Positions 10,580-21,200 of a stretch of DNA of 64,000 nucleotides are shown piece after piece. The notes under the pieces are model-generated. The model was not told where the DNA came from and made no database searches. It worked only from the letters and a program-made list of their open reading frames with translations. Location of the stretch: positions 248,001-312,000 of the forward strand of contig LNKV01000023.1 of NCBI GenBank assembly GCA_001465935.1. Reading direction: 5' to 3'. Both the position numbers and the translations under genes were made by a program. This DNA comes from Clarireedia homoeocarpa. Lineage: Eukaryota; Ascomycota; Leotiomycetes; Helotiales; Rutstroemiaceae. Within the stretch, counting starts at the first letter, position 1; each line of letters begins with the position of its first letter.

Positions 10580-12605
10580 TTGGTTGGTTAATTGGTTGAT
10601 TGGTTGACTGTTGTGTAGCTAATGCTGTATGTGCTCGAGATTATGCTTCTTTATTGTGTTTTTTTCTATACCGCTGAGAACCTTCGTTCGGTGGTATATA
10701 GTAGGCACTTCAAGAAGTATGGATGTCGTGTGGCCATTGTCCATATTTTAATTTAATGAATTGTACCCTTACGATGTTCTCTTCTACTTGGCTCTCACTT
10801 CTCTCTCCCATCTCTCATCTCCCATCTCCAGATATATAAACATTTCATTCCCCCCTCCCCCCCGCCAACCAACCTTCTAGACCGCTCTCATTCATTTCCT
10901 GCAAGCACTTCACTTCTTATGACTCGCATTGGCATAGCATAGCATAGGTTATGTTATGACGAGTTTCCCTCCCTCTCTCTCTCTCTCTCTCTCTCTTTTT
11001 GTTTCTTTCTTTTTGTTTCTTTCTTTCCTTTTCCCTCCTCCTCCTCCTCCTCCTCTCCCCCCAACTTCGTTTCATCCCCTCCCCTTCCCTGGCAACTCCC
11101 GCACTCCGGCACTTGCTATGTATGCTATTGTATTGTATTTGATTCTAATTCCAACCCCAATTCTAATTCCTACCCCATGACTCCAATAAAAAAAAAAACG
11201 GTCTCGGTCCGTCTGTGTCCGGCCATACATACATACATACACGCGTAAGGGCCCCCCCCCCTGGAAAGGTCCTTCGTACTCCCGCCGATTTTGCGGGGAT
11301 ATTCCCAACTGCTCGGAGATACTCCGTACGGTAGGGTACGGTAGTATGTGTCTGTCTCATCGCAATGACATGACATGTCTCATCAAATTGATTTATTCTT
11401 GTGGGGGGGTTTTTCTTTTTGGGCTTCTTTTTTTCTCTGGATCCATGCGAACGGACGGACGGGATAAATTACATCACGTATAATCAAATCCACTTTGTAG
11501 TCTTGTCTTGTCTGTCTGTCTGTCTGTCTGTCTGTGTGGAGCTCAGCCCGGGTCAGGTGAGGCGAGGCAGGTGAGCAATTTTTCTTTTCTTTTTCTTTTT
11601 CTATGGGGTCGATGGCTGGGTGGGGTTAAGTCGGGTGTCGGGTTCTGTCTGTTCTTGTCTGTTTGAGACAGGACAGGCGAGACAGGCGAGACAGGAGACA
11701 GGGGAAGCATGGGATGGGGGAAGATTCTAGAACTTTTATGGGGAGGGAAAGAAGGAAAAGAAGCAAGAAGTACTTGGATGTACTTCGTATGTATGTATGT
11801 ATGTATGTATACCTCTTTGCTTTTTCTGTCAAGACTGCGGCATTTAGTTTGATGGTTACGAGGATGAGTGAGGAAAAACAAGACAAGACCAGTGGATCGA
11901 TCGTATTGGGTACATACGAAGTACATACATTGATTATAAGGTTATGGCCGAGGCAAGCGAAATACATGATTTATGCAACGACGTTTTTTCTGCTGCGGAG
12001 ACATACTTAGTATTTATTTTTCTGGGCCGGAGATATATATATATATATATAGAAACAAGTAACTTACATAGTACATGTATAGAGTGATACAGGATAGTTA
12101 TGGATAGATATACTTAGTATATAATATATATAGATGGTATAGCTAGGTTGAGTAAAGAAACTCTTGCTTGTATTTCCTTATTGATCGATTTACCTGCGGA
12201 CTGTACCGTACTATACTATACTATACTATACTATCCTTTCCTTTGATATATATTTGGTTCTTGCGCGTCCGTCCATCCATCCAATTCCCTCGATATTTCC
12301 ACCGTCGAGAAACCTCGCAAAGATTACGGCGCCGTACTGTACCCAGCACATACATACATACATACATACATACATATTCTTCTAGTCGAGCGAGGAGCAT
12401 TGAAGATACGCATCGATTCGACCAAATAAGGGCGTGAATGAAGTAGAGGGGCAATACAGTACGAGAAGGAGGAACATATCACACATATCGATACATATAT
12501 ATCGATACATATATAACATCCACACATACATACATACATCCACACATACATACATACACCTACAAAGAACAAACACCAGGCCCCGACCGATATAAATACC
12601 GAAAG
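10580..12605. other. 2-kb microsatellite-rich intergenic region
   Basis: No credible gene. It contains a CT/CTT/CTCC tract (10964-11062), CATA repeats at 11224-11241, 11787-11811 and 12347-12376, TGTC repeats around 11505-11535, GACAGGCGA repeats around 11665-11700, ATATAT around 12031-12050 and CTATA repeats around 12210-12235. Near the next gene there are two copies of a 20-bp CACACATACATACATACATC-like unit (12520-12559). All ORFs here are translations of simple repeats. It is the long upstream region of the gene at 12606. Confidence 0.7.
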
Positions 12606-13630
12606 ATGTGCGAATACCTCCTCACGCACCACACGTGCACGCACGCCTCGCTACTACTGCTTTCTACGTGTGAAAAAGTCTCGGAGCGACCGGGGAGTAG
12701 ACAGGGGAGGGGAGGAAGACCGTGTTCGTTTGAGAGGGGGAAATCGGGATTGGGATTGGGATTGGGATATAGAGAGGTTTGGGGGGAGGAGGTTTGTAAG
12801 GAGTGTGTGATGAGGGGGGAGGAGGAGGGGAGTAGTGGGTTGGTGAGTTTGCTTTTTTTATTTTGCTTTTTTTTTTCCTTGCTTTTTGTTTTGGTTTTTT
12901 TCTTTCTTTTTTCTTCCCTGTATTTTGGGGGGGGGGTATCTTTGAGGTTTGGTGTGGTTGGGGTTGGTTTTGTTTGGGGTAGGGGTAGGGGTTGGAGGAG
13001 AGGGGAGAGGGGAGAGGAAGCAGGGAGTGAGCGAAAAGGAAAGCAGGGAAGTTAGTGAGAAAGAGCAGGAGGAGAAAGACAGTGGTGCAGGATAGTGCGA
13101 GATTGGAGTTCGATTTAGGGTTTCCATACGAGCGAGGAGTGCTTGAAATCGGGGAAGTGAGAAGCAGAAGAGCATCCAGAAGATGCAAAACAAACAAAAG
13201 ACAAGTGTCTCGGCCAAACCCCCCCCCCCCCAGCCAACCGCACACACCTCTCTCGCGCCTCCCCCAATCTCAAGTGAGAATCTCCCCAGCAGATAACTAA
13301 ACCCATTCTTCTCTGGCATGCATATAACTAACACACACTCCCTCACAGGCAGTCAAAAAGGACACATTCCGGGACATAGTGCGCGGGCTCCTCAGCACGG
13401 AGATGGAAGGCTCGAGACTCGACACCGCCAGCGACGTGCACCGAGTGGGGAGCGCGCCTGGGCACGGGGCCAGCAGATACCTGAGTAGTAGCAGGAGTGG
13501 TAGCAGCAGTGGTAGTAGTATTGGAGGGGGAAGATTGACGTCGTGGTATGGGAACCGGAATCGGAGTGAGGGGGGGGGGATGCGGTCGGTTTCTGCGGGC
13601 GGGGTTGGAGGAGGGTCGGTTGTTTGTTAG
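12606..13630 (+). CDS. Small Cys/His-rich hypothetical protein, three exons, ~233 aa
   Basis: The proposed exons are 12606-12842, 13091-13273 and 13349-13630. All junctions are phase 0. Donors are GTGAGT and GTGAGA, and the second intron (75 nt) has a TAACTAAC branch site. The first exon has a motif of Cys2, His8/9, Cys11, His13, Cys22, Cys40 and the pair Cys64-x2-Cys67 (EEVCKECVM), suggesting a small metal-binding fold. Similar MC-x-Y...C-x-H...CxxC layouts exist in uncharacterised short fungal proteins, as far as I recall. Exon 2 is basic and Pro-rich. Exon 3 starts KKDTFRDIVRGLLSTEME and ends in a Ser/Gly-rich tail. The 248-nt first intron is the least certain part. No function is assigned. 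Confidence 0.5.
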
Positions 13631-14210
13631 TTGGTGCGAGAGAGGAGGGGATGATGATCATGTTAGCGCTTTATGAGGTGTTTTTGGTTAAAGCTTACCT
13701 TGGGCAATGGAAGGATGGCTTATGGATGGTGGTGTATACAAAGGCTGGGAAATGGCGATAGCGGGATTGGCGTTAAGGGATTGATGGGAAGGGAGTTGCA
13801 TACTGGATACCATTATTAATTCCTAAAGAGAGTCCTACTCTTCTCATTGACTACATCACTTATGCCACGCCTTCGTGATGCTAGTTATAAATGTGTGGGT
13901 AGTATGTCTTAGGAAATACTTTGATTTCCTAACCAATGCTTCATCTCTCACATCATCGTAGTTGTTAATTCATAAATAATAATTATTAACCCTCGCGCAA
14001 CTTCTCCATGGATAACGTTATTTAAAATCCTTCCCAAATAGCCAGTTCATCCAAATAGCCAATCCGCCCATCAGATGCAATGCCCAAAACTTTCCCATCA
14101 ATGACCTATTATCCCATAAATCTCGCTAAATAATTCCGTATCTCACAACTCCTCGAAAACTACTCTTCGGCCCTCTTAGCCCATCCAATACCAATCGCAC
14201 ACCTAGTCCC
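13631..14210. other. Convergent 3' intergenic DNA
   Basis: AT-rich sequence between the ends of two converging genes, including an AATAATAATTATTAA stretch near 13974-13990. It holds nothing else that I can support. Confidence 0.5.
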
Positions 14211-16280
14211 TCACTCACCTACCCTCTGATCCCAAGTGCCCCGACACATAAACTCCATCCCCTCCACCACATTGACCTTTCTCTCCGCCTCCAGCTTCCC
14301 CGCCCTCCTCCCCCATGCAGATAGCCTCCTTCCCAACCCCTGAAACATAATCCGAATTCTCAAATAACTGACTTTTCCCCTATTTCTCTTAATCCCTGTC
14401 CGCACTTCTTTCAATAAGATCTTCGCTTTCTTAAACACGTTTCTCTTGGCTTTGGTACCGCGTCTAAGGTCCGGTCGAATGAAGTATCGTTTGCGTTTGC
14501 GTTGGTGGTCTTTGGTCAAATGGGGAGATGAAGATAGGATTGCAGGGGAAGGCGGATAGGTGGAAGAGGGGAAAATTATTTGGGAAAGGAGGCCTTCTCG
14601 GCGGAGATGCTCGGTTAAGAGGTCGTTTTCAAGGCTGCTTTGGCTGGTGCGGGTGGGAGGAGTGGGAGTGGGAGATACGGTTGCGAGAGCGGGAGGATGA
14701 GGCAAGCTAGTGCAGGAGGAAGATATGAGTGTGGCGGGAAGGATCGTGGCTGTCTGAGATGGAGCAGGAGAATGAAATCTGTTCGGAGGGGCCTCGGGGC
14801 GACGATCTGCAAAGGGGAGAGTAATTCTGGTTGTTTTTGTTGTTGGGTTCGCTGACAAGCTTAGTGGTGAAGGTGGGGTATGAGGCGGGGACATAGGGGG
14901 GTTGGCAATAATGATAGATGTTGATCCTGAATGATTAGATGCCAGTGGGACATTAGAAGATATATGATATGCGCCAGTAGATGGCATGGCAGGCTCGCTC
15001 GATACAACTTGTATGCTAGATGCACGAGGTATCGTGCTGGGAATGCCGTTGATATTCTGTTGAAATGGGCGACGATAGGGACGATTCATTGGGGGAGGAC
15101 TTCGCACTGCCGATGCGCTTCTTTGTCCGACGCCGTTGGACGGTGAAGAACTTGGTGAAAAAGCTCCACTTGGTACTCTTGCTTTCGGAGGAATACGACC
15201 AATCTTTAACCCTCTGACAGTTTCAATGCTCTCGCCATTAGATTCATTAACATCTACCATTGGCTCAGATACTGTACGGATATGTCCTATGCCATTTGGT
15301 AAGTATACCTTTGGAACAACATAGACTCCCTTCTTTCCTATCCTTGAGGTATTCAATCTCGAGGGCTTGATTTTTTCCATGTGGTCATAAGCTGTATGGC
15401 CAATCATTCCATAATCTGAACTGACACTCATGCGGTGGACGTATTTTGCCTCTCCGAATGCATTTTTGATGATCAAGTGCTCGGGGTTATTAACTAGAGA
15501 CGTGTCTGAATGCGTTTGCGCGTTGATGCGCTCCGAGGGACGCGTATAAGTAATATCAGGAGCAAGCTCAGTGGAGGGCTGGTCACTGTAAACATATGAA
15601 GAGGAGGACAATTTCATCCTCGCTTGTGGCCAATCTTCTGAATCATTCTGGTTTTCTGTCGAATATTTTGAAGGAACTGAGTGAATGTGTACTGGAGGCG
15701 CGATATTGCCTCTGTCTAGTTTATCGTTCGACTTGACACTATTGAACTGCGGTTTTGAGTGGTGCTTATCAACGGGAATCGTAGTAAATGGAGAATCCGA
15801 AGAAATAGCGTCAATGCCGGCGTGTATTTGTCGTGCACGTTGAGACTCTGCGTCATCTTCAGAGCTCGAAAGTGCACCCCCTGAACTTGCATATGTATCA
15901 CCGTTGACATGCAATGGTGAATCCCTGTGTATGATAGTTGTATCGTTTGTTTCGACTGGCTCTTTAGCTTCACAGATAGATGGTAATCTCATGGCTCCCT
16001 TGGTCCGTTTTGTGTACTTATTCGTTGTCACCCCCAGGAGAGGCGAATCAATACTTGTTGTGAAGGCATAAAACGCTCGGCATTGTGCATAAAATGGTTG
16101 CTCGTGTTGTAAAGAGATCGTGAACTGATAAGGTGAATTCGGAAATAAGGGATATTGCCATGAGCCCTTGTGCGTGAGCTCGCTGCAGAAGAAAGACTCG
16201 GAGGGCACATAGAGAGGATTGGAAATTGGGCGTACTTTCTTTACCGGCGAAGGGCGCGGAAAGTGATTCGCTCTACCCAT
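14211..16280 (-). CDS. Hypothetical disordered protein, 689 aa
   Basis: Single open frame. The first ~110 residues are mixed (NPLYVPSESFFCSEL, then a stretch rich in aromatic residues). The middle ~440 residues are Ser/Pro/Thr-rich and probably disordered, with many PxxP and SP sites. The last ~100 residues are strongly basic (RKRKRYFIRPDLRRGTKAKR, then KKAKILLKEVRTGIKRNRGK and a helical GLGRRLSAWGRRAGKLEAE). The basic end could bind nucleic acid or act as a nuclear import signal. I do not recognise the family. The start at 16280 is the first ATG, but an internal one (MRLPSICEAKEP, about 95 codons in) is also possible. Confidence 0.6.
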   Translation of the reverse strand: MGRANHFPRPSPVKKVRPISNPLYVPSESFFCSELTHKGSWQYPLFPNSPYQFTISLQHEQPFYAQCRAFYAFTTSIDSPLLGVTTNKYTKRTKGAMRLPSICEAKEPVETNDTTIIHRDSPLHVNGDTYASSGGALSSSEDDAESQRARQIHAGIDAISSDSPFTTIPVDKHHSKPQFNSVKSNDKLDRGNIAPPVHIHSVPSKYSTENQNDSEDWPQARMKLSSSSYVYSDQPSTELAPDITYTRPSERINAQTHSDTSLVNNPEHLIIKNAFGEAKYVHRMSVSSDYGMIGHTAYDHMEKIKPSRLNTSRIGKKGVYVVPKVYLPNGIGHIRTVSEPMVDVNESNGESIETVRGLKIGRIPPKARVPSGAFSPSSSPSNGVGQRSASAVRSPPPMNRPYRRPFQQNINGIPSTIPRASSIQVVSSEPAMPSTGAYHISSNVPLASNHSGSTSIIIANPPMSPPHTPPSPLSLSANPTTKTTRITLPFADRRPEAPPNRFHSPAPSQTATILPATLISSSCTSLPHPPALATVSPTPTPPTRTSQSSLENDLLTEHLRREGLLSQIIFPSSTYPPSPAILSSSPHLTKDHQRKRKRYFIRPDLRRGTKAKRNVFKKAKILLKEVRTGIKRNRGKVSYLRIRIMFQGLGRRLSAWGRRAGKLEAERKVNVVEGMEFMCRGTWDQRVGE

Positions 16281-17139
16281 TACATCAAGTTCTGGCTAAT
16301 GTAGAGTTAACGGTCGTTGGATATAGATGCTCTGACGGCAGGAAAGCACAGGGCCCATTCAGGACAGGCTCGCTGGATAGTTGAATTGAGGGGTAGCACT
16401 TCGAGCGCGGATCGGAGGGTGAATCACTAGAAGCCAAACATGCCGTCAGATTGTATACTCGATCTTGATCTCCGCATGAATATACCAAACGATAAACGTC
16501 ACCAAAGTGATAATTTAGCTCAGTGAAGCCACCTGAGTCGGGCTGAGTGTATCATAGAACGAGACATAGCGATCGTCGAAACCAAACTGTTGAGCAAGTG
16601 AAGCAGCTCCAGAGCCGATAGAAAAGGTGGCTTGCGATGATGTCAATCACGCAACCATCGTGGAAGATGAGTCGAGTCATCCCGAGATATTCACTGTTTT
16701 GCTCTTGCTATTTTGTGAGTAGGACGAATCAATGCCAGCTCGACGGCTGGCGAAAGAGCGTGTGAACATGTGACACCACAGCCAATGGCAGACGGCAAGT
16801 AAGCTCGTTGTAGAGAATGAAGGATGGCCAAAGAGTAAATGGATGGCCAAAGAGTAAATGTTGCAGGTAAGAATAGAACTATCACACTAATTACACTTTT
16901 GAGCCGAAATGATGGTGACATAAATTCATTAGGAAGGTCCTTTTTGCCCCTCCCAATGCCATTCCCCCCAAGAGATGTACCTCATCCACCTCTTAATCCA
17001 ATGGGGATCACGGAAACATACCTTTTCCTCCCCTCATCAAATCAAGATCAAAATGCTTTGAATGGATAACTTTCTTACAATGCTTCCTCATAATGCTTCC
17101 TCACAATGCTTCCTCACAATGCTTCCTCACAATGCTTCC
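16281..17139. other. Intergenic DNA between adenine deaminase and the disordered protein gene
   Basis: Presumed promoter of the gene starting at 16280. Contains a perfect 19-bp tandem duplication (16822-16859) and, at the right end, most of the 13-bp repeat array that abuts the adenine deaminase stop codon. No gene seen. Confidence 0.5.
16822..16859. repeat. 19-bp tandem duplication
   Basis: Two adjacent identical copies of GGATGGCCAAAGAGTAAAT. Confidence 0.9.
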
Positions 17140-17141
17140 TC
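17077..17141. repeat. 13-bp tandem repeat, 5 copies, overlapping a stop codon
   Basis: Five copies of ACAATGCTTCCTC (the second starts ATA) run at 17077, 17090, 17103, 17116 and 17129. The last copy overlaps the TGA stop of the adenine deaminase gene on the minus strand (17142-17140), so the array is the start of its 3' untranslated region. Confidence 0.9.
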
Positions 17142-18207
17142 AAAGCAACGACGCATGTTTCTCAATGCACTCGCCGACTTTGGTCAATAGCTCTGTCTTC
17201 CTCTCAGCTTCGCACCAACTTCCTTCAACCGCATTTTCAGCGATGTACTTCCATTCCTTGATATCCAATTTAAAGGCATCTTGGACGGCGACATAATTAT
17301 CCAAAATGTAGCCGCCAAAATAGGCTGGATCGTCGCTGTTGATGCTGAATCTTACCCCCGCATCTAAGAACTTTCGAATTGGCAATTCCGACACGGCCTT
17401 GACACATCGCAGACGAACGTTGCTAAGTGGGCAAACAGTCAACATTGTTTTCTGTTCTGCGACCCGCTTCATCAAAGCTGCATCTTCAGCCAATCGAATA
17501 CCATGGTCGATTCTTTCAACATGACAAAGATCGAGAGCCTTAGAAATGTAGGAAGCGTCACCTTCCTCGCCAGCGTGGGCAGTTCTTCGAACCCCTGCTG
17601 CCTCTGCAGAAGCATAAACCTCTCTGAAAATCTCCGGCGGGAAGCCAACCTCGCTACTATCAAGTCCAATACCTGCCACCGTTCCGTTAGAAAAGTGCCC
17701 CAGCGCCACAGCTTCCTGGTATGTAGTCTCGGCATCCGTAGCCGACAAGTTTCGCAAGAAGCAGAGAATGAGCTTCGAGGTGATTCCAAATTCTTCCTTT
17801 GCGCGTTTCTGCGCGGCAGAAAGACCACTCACAACAGTATTATATGGAATTCCACGCGAGGTATGGGCCTGTGGATCGAAGAAAATTTCTGCATGGTGGA
17901 CGCCATCCGCATTCGCGCGTACGAAGTATTCGTAGGCTAAGCTTTCGTAGTCAGACTCGGTCTGCAAGACCGACATGCCAATGAAATAATAGTGGAGGAA
18001 ATCATTTAACGAGGTGAACTGTTCGTAGCGGGCTGCCAATGTTTCGGCGGATTCGAAGGCGGAGTCGGTTGAAGGATCCGGAAGCTTGACACTGTTTGCC
18101 TTTGCGAGATCGAACAGAAGAGTCGGAGATAGCGACCCCTCGATATGGATGTGATGTTCACATTTTGGGAGCTCCTTCAGGAACTGTTTCATATTGGCCC
18201 CACACAT
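17140..18207 (-). CDS. Adenine deaminase (Aah1-type), 355 aa
   Basis: Zinc hydrolase converting adenine to hypoxanthine in purine salvage, probably nuclear/cytosolic as in yeast Aah1. The metal-binding HxH lies in CEHHIHIEGSL (His19/His21). The catalytic HAGEEG motif, the DHG motif in RIDHG and the SINSDDPAYFGG aspartates are all present. The block IFFDPQAHTSRGI is typical of fungal adenine deaminases rather than adenosine deaminases. Length matches the family (~350 aa). The open frame extends upstream, but only with a TTG; the first ATG is at 18207, giving MCGANMKQFLKELPKCEHH, which fits the family start. No intron is needed. Confidence 0.93.
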   Translation of the reverse strand: MCGANMKQFLKELPKCEHHIHIEGSLSPTLLFDLAKANSVKLPDPSTDSAFESAETLAARYEQFTSLNDFLHYYFIGMSVLQTESDYESLAYEYFVRANADGVHHAEIFFDPQAHTSRGIPYNTVVSGLSAAQKRAKEEFGITSKLILCFLRNLSATDAETTYQEAVALGHFSNGTVAGIGLDSSEVGFPPEIFREVYASAEAAGVRRTAHAGEEGDASYISKALDLCHVERIDHGIRLAEDAALMKRVAEQKTMLTVCPLSNVRLRCVKAVSELPIRKFLDAGVRFSINSDDPAYFGGYILDNYVAVQDAFKLDIKEWKYIAENAVEGSWCEAERKTELLTKVGECIEKHASLL

Positions 18208-21200
18208 TCTGAAGTTTGGAATCTCTTGGTATACCTGTTCCAAGATCCCTATTGCTAAATAATGCGGATACAGTTGTACTCCTGGTTTGCAACGTAGTAT
18301 CGATCTAGGGCCCTATTTCTTACCACAGGAACCTATCCGGAGGAACTACTCTGATGAACTACTCTGATAACCGTCCGATATAGAAAAAGAAGGCCGAACT
18401 AGACGTCAGGGTCCTTCTTCTGTTAGGCAGTTTGAGAATACGATTCGATGACTGGATGGGAAAATGAGAAAGGCGTATTGTTATTAGGGAATCTTCAAGG
18501 TACGAAACAAACACACCAGATCACTGATCCTCGGTGAATCTAGATACAATTACTACAACATATATTATCAAAAAATTGTACACTGCGGAGCGTCGTCGGG
18601 CAATTGATGAGTCAATAGATGGAGCTCTACTACGGCATTGATGCGATATTCAAGGACAGCAGAAGATTTTTGAATAAAGCTAGCGAGCACCACCGAATTT
18701 AGCAAGAGAGAAACTTTTCACGCCTATTCTGCAAGCTATCAAGCCATATGTCGAACATCGAGCCAATCTCTTCTGTATGTCCAGGCTGCTGCGGGGAAAC
18801 TAATAGAGGATTGACAAGGAACAACCAGGACAGCCAATCGCAGAACGGCGCATTCCGAGGTAAGGCAGGTACGTTTTTGATTGACATAATTGTTCTTTAA
18901 CTTCTGCTAAAATTTTCTCCGCTTGTTCTTGTCTATCGAGACTTATACCGGTCCCAGCTTCGATGGTCCAGCATACCATATTCTTCATCTGGTAATGGTC
19001 GTGTCGATTTAACATGGGGAACAATAAGGAATTAGGAATTAATATAAGCCCTGGCGAAATGGAACGTTGATTGAGGCTCCACAATGCACTTCCCTGCATT
19101 CCCATTCCTTTTTCCTTTCGTTGCTACGAAGTACGTACCGAATCTTGCTCGGCTGGGTGGTTTGCTGTCGTTGAGGCCTGTAGTTTTGGTTTACACGGAA
19201 GTTACCTTTATCCCATTACTACAGATTATCCTTGTCAGCGATTGTCAATCTACCACTCACACCAGGTTGCCCAAGGTTGCTCAGGTCGTAGATTTCGACA
19301 ACGCTGCCATCGTACGTGGGGAGTATCACAGTGTGTTTCATTATACTCCGGGGCGGATACATACCTCATCTTGTGCAGCATCCGAGAATACAAAGGGTAC
19401 AAATGATTGACCGCCATGTTTGTCTACCTTGCTTTCCTAGATTACACACCGACGTGAACCCAGTCTTTGGGATCATCTTCCTTTTTCTTGCTCGGCACAG
19501 ACTTCAGCAGGGCTGCCACACGGTTTTGTCCCTTTTGGACCATCACCGAAGCAAGTTGGGGAAATGTTTGCGACAAGTAAATCGGATTTTCACACAACTT
19601 ACCGAACAACTACAGAATATTACCGTCTTGGAAATCTTGTTACACAATACGTTGTTCTTATTTGTTGTAACACAACTGCAGCATTTTGGAGGAGAATGTA
19701 CAACGTACAACCATAGCGGGGGGGCATCCCGGATTCAAACCTGTGTTTCGCAAACGAGAGGATATATGCTTCATATTGATCTTGGCCACAGATCAGAAAG
19801 GTTACTGTAACATCAAAATAAATGCAAAGACACCTGCCTAAGAACCTTACTTTCTTTTGAAATCTACACCACGAAGTACACTGTACAGTTTCGAGGAGAC
19901 GTGAGAGATTACCGTCTAAGGCAAGAAACTTGGCAAACAACCATGTTATGTTACTTGCCTTGTTCTCCCTAGGGTCAAGCAGCGATCGACAATTTACATT
20001 GGACCGAATTCTCCGTTCCTGGCGGCTGGTTCCTCTGCAGGGCATGTGACTACCATTTCCGGTGACATACGGCTGGCTAACCCTCATTGTTACCTTGACA
20101 TCGGACGTTTCAGATTCGCCATGAATGCAGTCTTTTGGTTATGTTGGATCTTCCCGCGCCTCTTCAATTTCTGGTCACGAATCAAAGACTGGTAAATCAT
20201 AATCTGAACGGGCCAGGGTTCGGTTCAATATTATGGCGAACCTGTTTGCGCGTTCCATCCTACACTAAGGTTACAAGGTATCTGCGAACCTGTCGCGACC
20301 CAACAACCGGAAAAGGTCAAGGCCATGATCTGCTGCATCTGCTAGAATGCTCTTTCTCTTCGGTAAAGTCTACCGGCATTCAACCTGATCCATCGTAATG
20401 CCTACCTAATCGTACTCTCGGCGTTTAGCATTTCGTGCTAAAACAGCCGGGCATCACCGAACCCTAGGGGAAGAAACCCACATGATTAGTATATACGCAG
20501 TGCGACATCATCGAGGAGCCACTGACAAACCGCTGACAAACAAGCAACTTACGTTACCTAACCAAAACAAACCATGTTGTATTCAACAATCCTCACCAGA
20601 AAATTGGATTAAGTCTCGACCTGATGATCCAAATACTATGCTCAAATCGTCGATCGTATGCGTGAGAAGGCTCCGGAAAGCACCCCAATAAGGATAGCAT
20701 GTCCGATCTTAGACATTACTCTTAGCCTTTGTCGTCACCTTCTACCTTTTGACACATTGGTTTTACTCCGCACGAGTGAGCAACTACACTATACCGGGTA
20801 TCAAAGCCGCTGTTGTGGAAAGGGCATTGTTGATATTCATTCCTGAAGCTCAGATACGAGAAACACGAGGAGTAAACAACAAAATAAGGCGGGACAGTGT
20901 CGTTACGCTGCATTAGCCAACTCTATGCCAATATATTCAGCCCGCAATACTGAAAAGGGAAGTTGTTCTCAAGTAAGGAACAGCCTCTGGTGACGTACCT
21001 ACTTCAAGCAAACAAGCGCGATTTGGAATCAGCATTACCCGTTCGTCGAACGTTGGTACTAGAAACTTCAAGATATCAATTTCACTATTCACATTGACTT
21101 CGAGATCAGCGGACTGGAAATTGCTACCGTACTGGTCCTTCCGAGCCAGGGGCCATTCAGTGTGCAACACCAGGTCTTGACATCGCTCATCTTAAGCTTC

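Noticed and set aside
12664..13245. 193-codon minus-strand frame over the Cys/His-rich gene
   Set aside because: Pro/Ser/Lys-rich translation of pyrimidine-purine tracts inside the introns and exons of the plus-strand gene.
18207..18243. Upstream extension of adenine deaminase to 18243
   Set aside because: The extra codons begin with TTG, not ATG, and the ATG at 18207 fits the family start.
19731..19788. tRNA gene on the minus strand (box A-like TGGCCAAG, box B-like GGTTTGAATCC)
   Set aside because: The acceptor and T stems do not pair and the invariant C of the T-loop is T; at best a degenerate tRNA-derived sequence.
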